NCBI RefSeq assembly: GCF_020686965.1
Contig: NZ_JAJEPS010000009.1
Coordinates: 73,659-137,658, forward strand
Source: Hominiventricola filiformis
GTDB lineage: Bacteria; Bacillota; Clostridia; Lachnospirales; Lachnospiraceae
Length of the DNA: 64,000 bases
Reading direction: 5' to 3'
In this document: one piece after another, positions 15,075 through 25,900 of the stretch
How positions within the stretch are numbered: the first letter of the stretch is position 1
Layout: the number at the start of each line of letters is the position of its first letter
Program-made: the position numbers and the translations under genes
The notes under the pieces: model-generated
Database searches by the model: none
Told to the model about the DNA's origin: nothing
Seen by the model: the letters and a program-made list of their open reading frames with translations, nothing else

Positions 15075-16190
15075 ATGAAAGGAAAGACAGCATTTGTATT
15101 TTTAATGGCCGCAGGGCTGTTCGCTATGAATCCTGCAAATGTCCATGCTGAGGGAATTTCCCTTGCATTATCCGGAGGAATCTCTTCTTCTCTCGGAGAA
15201 GCACAGAACACCACCGAAAATGATATCAGCGAAGCACTTGATCAGGCTGTTAAAAATAACTATACCGGTCTTTGCATTGCACAGGTTACAGATTACGTCA
15301 ATGTTCGTACCGAAGCAAACGAAGAGTCTGAAGTAGTTGGAAAGCTGTTTAATAATTCTGTAGGTACTGTTGATGGATATGATAATGGATGGTATCAGAT
15401 CACTTCCGGAAATGTAACCGGTTATGTAAAGGCTGAGTACGTTGCTATCGGTACAGATGCAGAGACACTTGCTGAAGAAGTAGGTACCAGAGTTGCTACC
15501 GTTACTACGGAAACCTTAAGAGTCCGTGAGGACGCTACCACAGATTCCTCTATTCTGGGACTGGTTCCCATGTCTGAGGAGCTGACCGTTACCGATGAGA
15601 CCGATGGTTTCGTAAAAGTTTCCATTGAAGAGGGTGACGGATGGGTTTCCAAAGATTATGTTGATCTGAGAACCGATTATGTATATGCAGAGTCCAAGGC
15701 CGAAGAAGAAGCCCGTCTCGCAAAAGAGGAAGCAGAAAGAGAAGCCGCTCAGAAAGCAGCATCCGCAGCAATAAAGAAATCTCAGAAATCTGAATCTAAA
15801 TCCAAATCCGATGCTTCTGTTCAGATCGGAAATGGCGGCGGAAGTTCTTCCGGAAATGCAGTTGCTGGTTTTGCATCCCAGTTCGTCGGCAACCCGTATG
15901 TATACGGTGGTACAAGCCTGACCAACGGTGCTGACTGCTCCGGTTTCGTTATGAGTGTTTACGCAAACTTCGGTGTAGGTCTTCCGCACAGCTCCAGCGC
16001 TCTCCGCAGTGTAGGATATGGTGTAAGCCTTGCAGACGCACAGCCGGGCGATATTATCTGCTACAGCGGACATGTTGCTATCTATGTAGGAAACAACACC
16101 ATCGTACATGCAAGTACCGCATCTACCGGAATCAAATTCACTTCTCCGGTAAACTATAAAAACGTACTGGCTGTAAGAAGAATTTTCTAA
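15075..16190 (+). CDS. Secreted SH3 - NlpC/P60 peptidoglycan endopeptidase
   Basis: This exported cell wall hydrolase has 371 residues. A signal peptide (about 1-25, ending VHAEG) is followed by two SH3_3 repeats (TDYVNVRTEANEES and TETLRVREDATTDS). An Ala/Glu/Lys helical linker follows, then a C-terminal NlpC/P60 domain with the catalytic triad Cys in NGADCSGFV, His in SGHVAIYVG and a later His in TIVHAST. It should cut stem peptides, as in daughter cell separation. The ATG at 15075 follows GGGGGT; the ATG at 15057 has no RBS. A consensus promoter suggests strong expression. Confidence 0.93.
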   Translation: MKGKTAFVFLMAAGLFAMNPANVHAEGISLALSGGISSSLGEAQNTTENDISEALDQAVKNNYTGLCIAQVTDYVNVRTEANEESEVVGKLFNNSVGTVDGYDNGWYQITSGNVTGYVKAEYVAIGTDAETLAEEVGTRVATVTTETLRVREDATTDSSILGLVPMSEELTVTDETDGFVKVSIEEGDGWVSKDYVDLRTDYVYAESKAEEEARLAKEEAEREAAQKAASAAIKKSQKSESKSKSDASVQIGNGGGSSSGNAVAGFASQFVGNPYVYGGTSLTNGADCSGFVMSVYANFGVGLPHSSSALRSVGYGVSLADAQPGDIICYSGHVAIYVGNNTIVHASTASTGIKFTSPVNYKNVLAVRRIF

Positions 16191-16202
16191 TCAGAATATA
16201 AC

Positions 16203-16229
16203 AAGGGCGGTTCCGATGGAACCGCCCTT
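16203..16229. terminator. Bidirectional terminator between NlpC/P60 and helicase genes
   Basis: AAGGGCGGTTCC-GAT-GGAACCGCCCTT is a perfect 12-bp stem followed by TTG on the plus strand and by TT/GTTATATTC on the other. It ends two convergent genes. Confidence 0.85.
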
Positions 16230-16238
16230 TTGTATCCT

Positions 16239-17873
16239 TTATTTTCGTTCTGCCTTCTCCACATTCACACGATTTCCTTTAATCTTCGCATGCTTCATGG
16301 ATTTGATCACCTGTTTGTGATATTTGGACGGCACGTCCACAAACGTATATTTATCATACATATCAATACTGCCGACCGCTCTGCCCGGAAGGCCGCTCTC
16401 TCCTGCAATGGCTCCTAAGATATCACCCGGTTTCAATTTCTGTTTCTTTCCTACATTCAGGAAAAGGCGTACCATATCTTTATCGTCTTTCCGTCTTCCT
16501 TTTCCCTTGCCCTTTCCTTTGGCCTCAGATTCCCACATGTACTGCTCCTGCGCCAGATCATCCTGCTGTTCGCCGAGAGCGTCACCAAGCTCCAGCTTTA
16601 AGAATGCTGCCGCCAGATCCATCGCCGTCGTCTCATTTTTATCCAGATACTCCTGAATGGCCTGCGCACTTAAAGTCAGATCCTCTTCCTCCATGGTCTT
16701 CTCCAGTTTGCGGAATACATTCTCCACACGTACATTGGCCACATCATCAAGAGAGGGAATGCGCTGTGCTTTCATCTTCGTCTTGCAATAACGCTCAATA
16801 TCACGAAGCTTGTACGCCTCTTTTCCTACGATAAAGGTAAATGCCTTACCAGTTCTTCCTGCGCGTCCGGTTCTGCCGATCCGGTGCACATAATACTCGT
16901 CATCCTGCGGAAGATCATAATTGAAGACTGCCTCCACATCATCCACATCGATTCCTCTGGCTGCCACATCCGTTGCCACCAGAATATCCGTACTTCCTTC
17001 CCGGAATCCCTGCATGACACGGTCACGCTGCATTTGCTTCAAATCTCCGTGAAGACCTTCTGCAAAATATCCTCTGTTCTGCAGTTCCAGCACCAGCTCG
17101 TCCACTTTCTTCTTGGTATTACAGAATACCAGAGAGAGACGTGGCGCATAGAGATCCAGAAGACGGCACAGCACTTCGTCCTTATTCTTCTGACGCACTT
17201 CATAATAATACTGCTCAATACTCGGAACGGTCAGTTCCTTTCTCAGCACCTGCACACGGACTGCATCTTTCTGATAGGTGCCTGCGATCTCCAGGATTGC
17301 CTGCGGCATAGTCGCAGAGAACAATACCGTCTGACGGTCATCCGGCGTATCCTTCAGAATCGTCTCGATATCTTCCCGAAATCCCATGTTCAGCATCTCG
17401 TCCGCCTCGTCCAGCACCACAGTATGAAGGTCATTAAGACGAATGGTATGGCGTCTCATATGGTCCATGACACGTCCTGGCGTACCGATGATGATCTGAA
17501 CTCCGCCTTTCAGGGAACGAATCTGACGGCTCATATCCTGTCCGCCGTAGATCGGCAGCACTTTAATGCCATGAAGATATTTTGCCAGGTTACGGATTTC
17601 TTCCGATACCTGAATCGCCAGCTCTCTGGTTGGACACAGCACCAGGGCCTGTACCTTTCTGTTTTCCGGATCCACTTTCTCCAGCAGCGGAATACCAAAA
17701 GCTGCTGTCTTACCGGTTCCGGTCTGTGCCTGTCCGATCATATCCACACCGGACTCCATCACCGGAATGGCCTGGGACTGGATCGGGGTTGCTTCCTCAA
17801 ATCCCATGTCTTCCACTGCCCGTAAAATCTCCGGCTTTATGTTCAATTCCTCAAATTTCATTGTCTCTGACAT
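16239..17873 (-). CDS. DEAD-box RNA helicase, CshA/DbpA-like
   Basis: This 544-residue ATP-dependent RNA helicase acts in mRNA decay, ribosome assembly or cold growth. All motifs are in order: Q motif (EATPIQSQAIP), Walker A AQTGTGKT, PTRELAIQV, GTPGRVMDH, VLDEADEML, LFSATMP, and the second domain with DVAARGIDVDDV and HRIGRTGRAGRTGKA. After a charged linker (KGKGKGRRKDDKD) a DbpA-type RNA-binding domain ends the protein (VRLFLNVGKKQKLKPGDILGAI onward). Length and the C-terminal domain fit CshA/DeaD of Firmicutes. GAAAAAATG context with an AGAGG site precedes the start. Confidence 0.94.
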   Translation of the reverse strand: MSETMKFEELNIKPEILRAVEDMGFEEATPIQSQAIPVMESGVDMIGQAQTGTGKTAAFGIPLLEKVDPENRKVQALVLCPTRELAIQVSEEIRNLAKYLHGIKVLPIYGGQDMSRQIRSLKGGVQIIIGTPGRVMDHMRRHTIRLNDLHTVVLDEADEMLNMGFREDIETILKDTPDDRQTVLFSATMPQAILEIAGTYQKDAVRVQVLRKELTVPSIEQYYYEVRQKNKDEVLCRLLDLYAPRLSLVFCNTKKKVDELVLELQNRGYFAEGLHGDLKQMQRDRVMQGFREGSTDILVATDVAARGIDVDDVEAVFNYDLPQDDEYYVHRIGRTGRAGRTGKAFTFIVGKEAYKLRDIERYCKTKMKAQRIPSLDDVANVRVENVFRKLEKTMEEEDLTLSAQAIQEYLDKNETTAMDLAAAFLKLELGDALGEQQDDLAQEQYMWESEAKGKGKGKGRRKDDKDMVRLFLNVGKKQKLKPGDILGAIAGESGLPGRAVGSIDMYDKYTFVDVPSKYHKQVIKSMKHAKIKGNRVNVEKAERK

Positions 17874-17983
17874 TTTTTCAAATTCCTCTTGCTTTTTTCT
17901 GTTTATGTTATATAATATGAATAAATCAAGACATAGTATTCAATACTACATCATATAGATTACTTAATTAAGGAGGCATTATT

Positions 17984-18643
17984 ATGACATTATCACTATT
18001 TGTTAAAGATCCCGGAAGTGCTCTTACCCATTTTATTGGTATGATTATGGCGGCAATCGCAGCCCTGCCTCTTCTGGCTGTTGCTGCAAAACATGACAGT
18101 TATCATGCAGTTGCAGCATTTGCAATTTTTGCCGGCAGCATGATTCTTCTCTATGCAGCCAGCACCATTTACCATACCTTTAATATCTCTGAAAAGATGA
18201 ATAAAATACTGCGCAAGGCAGATCATATGATGATCTTTATCCTGATCGCCGGAAGTTACACTCCGATCTGTGTCATCCCATTAAAAGACACTGTGGGATA
18301 TCCGCTTCTGGCACTGGTATGGACCGTTGCCATCATCGGTATGCTGATCAAGGCATTCTGGATCACCTGCCCGAAATGGTTCTCTTCCATCATATACATT
18401 TCCATGGGATGGCTCTGTGTCCTTGCCATGGTTCCGCTGGTCCAGGCTCTTCCCGCCGCAGCATTTGTCTGGCTGGTTGCCGGAGGTGTGATCTATACCG
18501 TCGGAGGTATTATCTACGCACTGAAGCTTCCGCTCTTCAATTCCAGACATCAGTTCTTTGGCTCTCATGAGATCTTCCATCTCTTTGTTATGGCCGGAAG
18601 TCTCTGCCATTATGTAGTCATGTTCTATATCGCACTCATGTAA
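17984..18643 (+). CDS. Hemolysin III / PAQR-family membrane protein
   Basis: This 219-residue protein with seven hydrophobic spans belongs to the hemolysin III (TIGR01065, YqfA-like) family. Conserved polar residues appear at STIYHTF, LRKADHMMIFILIAGSYTP and the C-terminal SHEIFHLFVMAGSLCHY, which carries the His pair typical of the PAQR metal site. The role in bacteria is not settled; haemolytic activity has been shown for few members. AAGGAGG lies upstream. Single gene with its own terminator. Confidence 0.92.
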   Translation: MTLSLFVKDPGSALTHFIGMIMAAIAALPLLAVAAKHDSYHAVAAFAIFAGSMILLYAASTIYHTFNISEKMNKILRKADHMMIFILIAGSYTPICVIPLKDTVGYPLLALVWTVAIIGMLIKAFWITCPKWFSSIIYISMGWLCVLAMVPLVQALPAAAFVWLVAGGVIYTVGGIIYALKLPLFNSRHQFFGSHEIFHLFVMAGSLCHYVVMFYIALM

Positions 18644-18654
18644 TTTCTCACATA

Positions 18655-18686
18655 AGGTGCCGCTTCTCTTTTGAGGAACGGCACCT
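18655..18686 (+). terminator. Terminator after hemolysin III gene
   Basis: AGGTGCCG and CGGCACCT form an 8-bp stem followed by CTTTTTGCGG. It also lies just past the end of the convergent spoIIQ-like gene (stop at 18699). Confidence 0.8.
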
Positions 18687-18698
18687 CTTTTTGCGGTT

Positions 18699-19487
18699 TT
18701 ATTCCAAATAATTCATGGGGTTGACCGGCTCTCCATCTCTTAAAAGCTGGAAATAGAGATTGCTTCCCTCCAACGTGTAATACTTCGTCGGCTCACTCAC
18801 ATATCCCAGCAATGCTCCGGCATTTACCATATCCCCTTCTTTCACTGCCAGTTCCTTCAGCTGTCCATAGACGGCTTCATAACCGCTTCCCAGATCCATG
18901 GACAGGGTTGTTCCTGTCTCTTCGTCAACCTTGATCTGCGTGACTTTTCCCTGTGCAGCGCACCAGACCTCCGTTCCCGGCTCTGCACTGATCACAATGG
19001 CCGGATGATATTTATACTGATTCAGCGTTGCAAAATAAATGCTCTTGTCCATACTGTAGTTCAGTATCACATCTCCGCTGACCGGCCACATCAGTTTACT
19101 GTTCTCCGCAAATGTCAGAAGCGGAGCCGCACTGCTTTCCTGTACCGGAACCTGTTCCGGCTCTTCCTGCTGTTCTTCTTCTGATTCTTCCGGGGCTGCC
19201 TGTGCTAATTCCGCTTCCCCGATTTTCCGGAGATCTTCTTCTGTTTCAATTTTTGCTTCTTCTGTCTCATTCTCCTGCGTATCGGCTCTGGCCACTGTTC
19301 CTGTAGAATTTGCCGCTTCTCTCTCAGCATCTTCTTTTGACGCCTGTTCCTCCGCCAGACGGTCTGCCGTCTGTTTCGGAACATCCTGCGCCTGTCCCCT
19401 GCGGTACTGATAGATCCCGAAGATTCCTGACAGAGATAAGATGCAAAGGCACAGTGCAATCAAAAACCCTCTCTGCTTTCTATGCAT
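18699..19487 (-). CDS. spoIIQ: SpoIIQ-like M23 protein with a degenerate active site
   Basis: In spore formers SpoIIQ is a forespore membrane protein that pairs with SpoIIIAH across the engulfing membranes. Here a single N-terminal span (residues 8-27), a long Glu/Gln-rich linker and a LytM/M23 fold (about 135-262) make up 262 residues. The zinc ligands are changed: the HxxxD motif reads HPAIV, and the HLH motif reads NLY (GSNLYFQL). It is therefore probably a binding rather than a cutting protein. It lies directly after spoIID on the same strand, the usual arrangement, which supports the name. Confidence 0.85.
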   Translation of the reverse strand: MHRKQRGFLIALCLCILSLSGIFGIYQYRRGQAQDVPKQTADRLAEEQASKEDAEREAANSTGTVARADTQENETEEAKIETEEDLRKIGEAELAQAAPEESEEEQQEEPEQVPVQESSAAPLLTFAENSKLMWPVSGDVILNYSMDKSIYFATLNQYKYHPAIVISAEPGTEVWCAAQGKVTQIKVDEETGTTLSMDLGSGYEAVYGQLKELAVKEGDMVNAGALLGYVSEPTKYYTLEGSNLYFQLLRDGEPVNPMNYLE

Positions 19488-19517
19488 AACATCACCTCTG
19501 ATCTTATTTTTGCCAGA

Positions 19518-20330
19518 TCAGAACAGGGTTATACACTCCGCATTTTCATAGAATTTCTGAATAACTTCTTCCCAGCACATGCCTTCCCGGATCATCCGGT
19601 CCGCCGTATACAGACTGATGCCAAATCCATGGCCATTTCCTTTTACAGTAATCCGCAGAATCTCTTCACTGTCATCTACATAAAAACAGCTGGACGGCAG
19701 ATGCAGAAGTGCTCTGACAGACTCACCCTGCAGCATTTCGTCCCCCAGGCGCACCCGTGTCACATAATCGGAGGAATCCCGCTCCAATTCCGGCTTTTCC
19801 CATTCCTGATGAGCCGTATTTTCGCCCTGCAGAATCTGAAGAAATGTTTTCCGATCCATTCGAAATACCCGAAGGTAATCTTCCGATTCCCGGTCTTCCT
19901 GGCATTCCACTGCATGGATATAAGAATACTCCTCCCCCAACAGGATTCCGGCACGGGTTCTTCCGGCACTGATGCCATGCCAGGGAAGTGCCCGGTATTC
20001 GCCGTCTATGGTGATGACCTTCCCACAGGTCTTTTTTACCGCATCGCAGGCCGCTTCATATGCTGTCTGCCGCACCTGTGGTTCTTCCATAACAGAAGTT
20101 CCGGTTCGCACCAGTTCCGTCCGGATCAGCACCGCCATCAGACACAGAGTTTCCTCATCCATCCAGCTTAAATCTTCCTGCAAAAGCCCTGCCAGTACCT
20201 GATATTCCCTGTCCGGGAGTTTTTCCTCCCTGCTGACTCCCTGACGGCCATTCATCAACAATATAGCCGTATATGGAAGGAAGATTGCCAGGAACAGAAT
20301 GGACCATAACATTTTCAGACCGTTTTTCAT
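19518..20330 (-). CDS. spoIID: Stage II sporulation protein D (SpoIID)
   Basis: This is a lytic transglycosylase that, with SpoIIP and SpoIIM, thins septal peptidoglycan during engulfment. The 270-residue protein has one N-terminal span (about 8-26) followed by a SpoIID/LytB domain. MDEETLCLMAVLIRTELV carries the presumed catalytic Glu, and the C-terminal GNGHGFGISLYTADRMIREG matches the family's GxGHGxGMSQ block. GAGGTG precedes the ATG. It is followed by the spoIIQ-like gene with a 30-base gap. Confidence 0.9.
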   Translation of the reverse strand: MKNGLKMLWSILFLAIFLPYTAILLMNGRQGVSREEKLPDREYQVLAGLLQEDLSWMDEETLCLMAVLIRTELVRTGTSVMEEPQVRQTAYEAACDAVKKTCGKVITIDGEYRALPWHGISAGRTRAGILLGEEYSYIHAVECQEDRESEDYLRVFRMDRKTFLQILQGENTAHQEWEKPELERDSSDYVTRVRLGDEMLQGESVRALLHLPSSCFYVDDSEEILRITVKGNGHGFGISLYTADRMIREGMCWEEVIQKFYENAECITLF

Positions 20331-20402
20331 CGTCGGACACCTCAGGTTATCTTATGAAGAAATCCGAACCTCTATACCGCTTTTCCTGTTCTGGTGAAAA
20401 AA

Positions 20403-20432
20403 GGAGCCGCGCAGGCGAAGCTGCGCAGCTCC
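20403..20432 (-). terminator. Terminator after glgP
   Basis: GGAGCTGCGCAGC-TTCG-... and its complement form a strong GC-rich stem. On the minus strand it is followed by TTTTTT, about 20 bases past the glgP stop. Confidence 0.85.
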
Positions 20433-20453
20433 CTTCATTTATTTTTCAGTCAA

Positions 20454-22922
20454 TTATGCCTCTTCTTCCAGCTTAACTGTTACTTTGTCAAGCTTCCAGA
20501 TATCATCCACATATTCCTGGATGGTACGGTCTGAGGTGAATTTCCCAGAATGTGCCACATTGAGCATTGCCATCTTTGCCCATCTCTTCTCATCACGATA
20601 AGCTTCCTCTACACGCCTCTGAGCGTCTGCATAGGAACGGAAATCTTTCAGGATGAAATACGGATCCGGACGGTTGTAACCGCCGTCGATCAGCAGTGCG
20701 TTATACAGCTCGCGGAATCGCTCCGGATCATTCGGTGCGTACTCACCGTTGATCAACTGCATCAGTACGTGACGGATCTCCTGGTCGGTATTGAACAGCT
20801 GGGACGGATCATAACCGCCCTTGCTCTCCAGATCGATGACTTCGTCTGCACTCATACCGAAGATAAATGCATTCTCTTCACCGACTTCTTCCACAATCTC
20901 CACGTTTGCTCCGTCCATGGTTCCCAGAGTTACGGCACCATTCAGCATGAACTTCATGTTACCGGTTCCGGAAGCCTCTTTGGAAGCGGTTGAAATCTGC
21001 TCAGATACATCTGCTGCTGCAAAGATCCACTCTGCATTGGATACACGATAATCCTCGATAAATACGACTTTCAGCTTTCCGTTGATGGATGCGTCGTTAT
21101 TGACAACATCAGCTACGGAGTTGATCAGCTTGATCGTCAGTTTTGCTCTCATATAACCAGCTGCTGCTTTTGCACCGAAAATAAAGGTTCTCGGATAGAA
21201 ATCCTTCTCCGGATGCTCTTTGATCTGGTTATACAGATACATTACATGAAGAATGTTCATGAGCTGTCTCTTGTACTCGTGAAGTCTCTTCACCTGCACG
21301 TCAAAAATGGAGCGCGGGTCTACATCAATGCCGTTGTGCTCTTTGATGTATTTAGCCAGACGTACTTTGTTCTGGTACTTGATGTTCATGAACTCATGCT
21401 GAGCCTTCTCATCATCTACATAAACAGCCAGGCCTTTGATTCTCGGCAGATCGGTGATCCACTCGTCACCTACATGCTCGGTTACCCATTTTGCAAGAAG
21501 CGGGTTACCATGAAGCAGGAAACGTCTCTGGGTAATACCATTGGTCTTGTTGTTGAATTTCTGCGGCATCATCTCGTAGAAATCCTTCAGCTCTCTCTTC
21601 TTCAGGATCTCAGTATGCAGTTTAGCCACACCGTTTACAGAATAACCTGCCACGATTGCCAGATGAGCCATCTTTACCTGACCGTCCATGATAATGGCCA
21701 TCTTCTTAACCTTCTCATAGTTGTTCGGGTACTGTTTCTGGATCTCAATGACAAATCTGCGGTTGATCTCCTCTACGATCTGGTAGATACGCGGAAGCAG
21801 TCTGGAGAACAGCTCGATCGGCCATTTTTCCAGTGCCTCAGCCATGATGGTGTGGTTGGTGTAAGCACAGGTTTTAGTGGTTACATCCCATGCCTCATCC
21901 CACTCCAGTCCTTCCTCATCCATCAGGATACGCATCAGCTCTGCAACAGCTACTGTCGGATGAGTATCGTTCAGCTGGAAGGTTGCCTTCTCATAGAACT
22001 TACGGATGTCACTGTGATTCTTCTTATATTTTGCGATTGCTTCCTGTACGCTGGCGGATACAAAGAAGTACTGCTGTTTCAGACGCAGCTCTTTACCTGC
22101 CATATGGTTATCATTCGGATAAAGTACTTCTACCAGGTTGCGGGCAAGGTTCTCCTGCTCGACAGCCTTCTCATACTCACCTTTGTCGAAGCGGTCAAGC
22201 TCAAAAGAGTTCACTGCCTCTGCATCCCAGATACGTAAGGTGTTGATCACATTGTTGCCATAACCGACGATCGGAAGATCCACCGGTACAGCCAGTACGG
22301 ACTGATATCCTTCCTGGATGAATACATTCTTTCCATTATGGTTCTCAATACGTACATATCCGCCGAATTTGACGGTTTTTGCATATTCCGGACGGCGCAG
22401 CTCGAATGGATTGCCATTCTTCAGCCACATATCCGGAACTTCTACCTGATATCCATCCACAATCTGCTGTTTGAACATACCATAGCGATAACGGATACCA
22501 CAGCCATAAGCTGCATAGCCGAGTGTAGCAAGGGAATCCATAAAGCATGCTGCAAGACGTCCCAGACCACCGTTACCAAGGGCTGCATCCGGCTCCTGGT
22601 CTTCGATCATGTTCAGATCCAGTCCGATCTCTTCCAGTGCTTCTTTTACTTCATCATAGAATGTAAGGTTGATCAGGTTGTTGCCCAGTGCACGGCCCAT
22701 GAGGAACTCCATGGACATATAGTATACAATCTTCGGATCTGATTTCTCATATTCCTTCTGTGTTGCAATCCACGCATCCATGATCGCATCTTTGACAGCA
22801 TATCCCACTGCCTGGAAAATCTGCTGTTCAGTTGCTTCCTCAATCTCCTTACGGAACAGTGTGCGGACATTATACTTTACACTTCTGATGAAGAATTCCT
22901 TATTAAAGGTTCTTTTGGCCAT
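20454..22922 (-). CDS. glgP: Glycogen/alpha-glucan phosphorylase
   Basis: This PLP enzyme releases glucose 1-phosphate from alpha-1,4-glucan ends. The 822-residue protein has the normal family length and signature stretches. These include EDQEPDAALGNGGLGRLAACF, the FQLNDTHPTVAVAEL segment and the PLP-lysine motif EASGTGNMKFMLNGAVTLGT. The start is the ATG at 22922 with AAAGGAGG upstream. No other glycogen genes are nearby; it stands between ileS and spoIID with its own terminator. Confidence 0.97.
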   Translation of the reverse strand: MAKRTFNKEFFIRSVKYNVRTLFRKEIEEATEQQIFQAVGYAVKDAIMDAWIATQKEYEKSDPKIVYYMSMEFLMGRALGNNLINLTFYDEVKEALEEIGLDLNMIEDQEPDAALGNGGLGRLAACFMDSLATLGYAAYGCGIRYRYGMFKQQIVDGYQVEVPDMWLKNGNPFELRRPEYAKTVKFGGYVRIENHNGKNVFIQEGYQSVLAVPVDLPIVGYGNNVINTLRIWDAEAVNSFELDRFDKGEYEKAVEQENLARNLVEVLYPNDNHMAGKELRLKQQYFFVSASVQEAIAKYKKNHSDIRKFYEKATFQLNDTHPTVAVAELMRILMDEEGLEWDEAWDVTTKTCAYTNHTIMAEALEKWPIELFSRLLPRIYQIVEEINRRFVIEIQKQYPNNYEKVKKMAIIMDGQVKMAHLAIVAGYSVNGVAKLHTEILKKRELKDFYEMMPQKFNNKTNGITQRRFLLHGNPLLAKWVTEHVGDEWITDLPRIKGLAVYVDDEKAQHEFMNIKYQNKVRLAKYIKEHNGIDVDPRSIFDVQVKRLHEYKRQLMNILHVMYLYNQIKEHPEKDFYPRTFIFGAKAAAGYMRAKLTIKLINSVADVVNNDASINGKLKVVFIEDYRVSNAEWIFAAADVSEQISTASKEASGTGNMKFMLNGAVTLGTMDGANVEIVEEVGEENAFIFGMSADEVIDLESKGGYDPSQLFNTDQEIRHVLMQLINGEYAPNDPERFRELYNALLIDGGYNRPDPYFILKDFRSYADAQRRVEEAYRDEKRWAKMAMLNVAHSGKFTSDRTIQEYVDDIWKLDKVTVKLEEEA

Positions 22923-22935
22923 TTTATGCCTCCTT

Positions 22936-25900
22936 TTACTGCTTTTCAACTCCAAGAGTCACGGATTCGCCATTGATGCTCCACTCTTTTGTATATCCTT
23001 TTACCTCATCAAAACGGATATCCGATGCCATAACGTCGCTTAAGATTTCCTCGCGGTATTCCTTCATGTAGCCTTCAATCTTCTGATTGCCCATGCTGTA
23101 TACCACGATCTTATCCATCACTTCAAATCCAGCCTCTTTACGCATAGTCTGGATCTTGCTGATGATCTCTCTTACAAATCCCTCCTCAATAAGTGCATCA
23201 CTCAGATTTGTATCGAGAACAACGGTTACGGTGCTGTCTTCCTCTGTCACGTACCCCTCCATCTGGGCGGTATCAATGAGCAGATCCTCTTTTGATAATA
23301 CCACGTTCTGTCCGTCGATGTCAAATGACAGGCTTCCGGTATTTTCCAGCTCTTTCATAGCTTCACGGCCGTTTAATTCAGCGAGATGTGTACGGATTCC
23401 ATTCAGCAGTTTTCCATACTTCGGACCTACCGTCTTCAGCTGCGGTTTGAAGGTATAGCTGGTGAAATCACTTAAGTCATCTTTGAACTCGACATTCTTC
23501 ACGTTCAGCTCATCTGCCACAACAGCTTTAAACATATCATCCAGCGGACGCTCAGCACGTACATACATGGTTCCGATCGGCTGACGGTTTTTGATATTAG
23601 CCGTATTTCTTGCGGCACGTCCCATAACGACGATGTCCAGAACTTCTTCCATGGAAGCTTCCAGCTCTTTGTCGATCAGGTTCTCGTCTACCTTCGGGAA
23701 ATCGCAGAGATGTACGCTCTCCGGTGCATTCTTGTCAACGCTGCATACCAAATTGCGGTAGATCTCCTCGGTCATGAACGGGATCATCGGAGCAGCTGCC
23801 TTACTGATGGTTACCAGTGCTGTATAAAGGGTCATGTAAGCATTGATCTTATCCTGCTCCATTCCTTTTGCCCAGAAACGCTCACGGCTTCTTCTTACAT
23901 ACCAGTTACTTAAGTCATCAACGAACTCCTGCAGAGCCTTTGCAGCTTCCGGAATCCGGTAATTTGCCAGGTTGTCATCAACTGCACCTACCGTGGAGTT
24001 CAGTTTGGATAAGATCCAGCGGTCCATAACGGTGAGGGTCTTCTCATCTAATGTATATTTACTTGCGTCAAAATTATCAATATTCGCATACAGTACAAAG
24101 AATGCATAGGTATTCCACAGAGTACCCATGAATTTTCTCTGGCCTTCCTGTACAGCCTTGCCATGGAAGCGATTCGGCAGCCACGGTGCACTGTTGATAT
24201 AGAAGTACCAGCGGATTGCATCTGCTCCGTAGGTCTTAAGTGCATCAAATGGGTCAACGGCATTTCCTTTAGATTTACTCATCTTCTGGCCGTTCTCATC
24301 CTGTACATGTCCAAGCACGATAACATTCTCATAAGGACTTCTGTTGAACAGCAGGGTAGACTCTGCCATCAGGGAATAGAACCATCCACGGGTCTGGTCT
24401 ACTGCCTCGGAAATGAACTGAGCAGGGAACTGCTGCTCAAACAGATCCTTATTCTCAAAAGGATAATGATGCTGAGCAAAGGGCATTGCTCCTGAGTCAA
24501 ACCAGCAGTCGATAACTTCCGGCACTCTCTTCATGGTCTTGCCGCATTTCGGGCAGGTGCAGGTAATCTCGTCGATATACGGACGATGCAGCTCTACAGT
24601 CAGAGCTTTCTCATTTCCGCTCATCTCTTTTAACTGCTCACGGGAACCGATTGCTTCCTGATGTCCGCATTCTTCACACTCCCAGATATTCAGCGGAGTT
24701 CCCCAGTAACGGTTACGGGATACGCCCCAGTCCTGAATATTCTCCAGCCAGTTTCCGAAACGTCCTTTACCAATGCTCTGGGGAATCCAGTTTACCGTAT
24801 TATTATTACGTACCAGATCATCACGTACTGCTGTCATTTTGATAAACCAGGACTCACGTGCATAGTAGATCAGCGGAGTATCGCATCTCCAGCAGAACGG
24901 GTAATCATGCTCAAATTTCGGTGCATCAAACAGGAGACCTCTTGCATCCAGATCCTTTAATACTTCCGGATCTGCTTTTTTTACAAACAATCCTGCAAAC
25001 GGAGTTTCCTTTGTCATGTTACCCTTTTCATCTACAAACTGAAGGAAGGGCAGATCATATTTACGTCCTACACGAGCATCATCTTCACCAAATGCCGGAG
25101 CGATATGAACAATACCTGTACCATCTGTCATGGTAACATAATTATCGCAGGTAACAAAATGAGCTTTCTTGTGCTGTTTCTCAGCAGTCTCTTTTGCACA
25201 TGCATATAACGGCTCATACTCTTTATACTCAAGATCTTTTCCTTTATAGGTCTCAAGTACTTCATAAGCTGCTTTTCCATCTTCTGCAAGTTTTCCAAGA
25301 ACCTTATCAAGCAGAGCTTCTGCCATATAGTAAGTATATCCGTCTGCTGCTTTTACCTTGCAGTAAGTTTCATCCGGGTTTACACAGAGGCATGTATTGG
25401 ACGGCAGTGTCCACGGTGTAGTGGTCCATGCCAGGAAATAAGCGTCTTCTCCAACTACTTTAAAACGAACAATTGCAGAGCGCTCTTTTACTGCTTTATA
25501 TCCCTGAGCAACCTCATGAGAAGAAAGAGGGGTACCGCAGCGCGGGCAGTAGGGAACGATCTTGAATCCTTTATAAAGAAGTCCCTTATCCCAGATGCTT
25601 TTCAGAGCCCACCACTCGGACTCGATGAAGTTATCGTCATAAGTAACGTACGGGTTATCCATATCAGCCCAGAAACCAACGGTACCGGAGAAATCTTCCC
25701 ACATTCCTTTGTATTTCCAGACACTCTCCTTACATTTGGTAATGAACGGAGCCAGACCATACTGCTCGATCTGTTCTTTTCCATCCAGTCCCAGAAGTTT
25801 CTCTACTTCCAGCTCTACCGGCAGTCCGTGGGTATCCCATCCTGCTTTTCTCGGTACATAGTAACCTTTCATAGTACGGTATCTCGGAATCATATCCTTG

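Noticed and set aside
16203..16229. Strong hairpin as a regulatory RNA
   Set aside because: Position between two convergent stops, perfect stem and T-tract make it an ordinary shared terminator.
16884..17825. A 313-codon open frame antisense to the DEAD-box helicase gene
   Set aside because: Composition is His/Leu/Ile-rich with no family resemblance and no RBS; the opposite strand carries every helicase motif.
21213..22238. A 341-codon open frame antisense to glgP
   Set aside because: It is a mirror of a strongly conserved gene, with no RBS and no recognisable domain.
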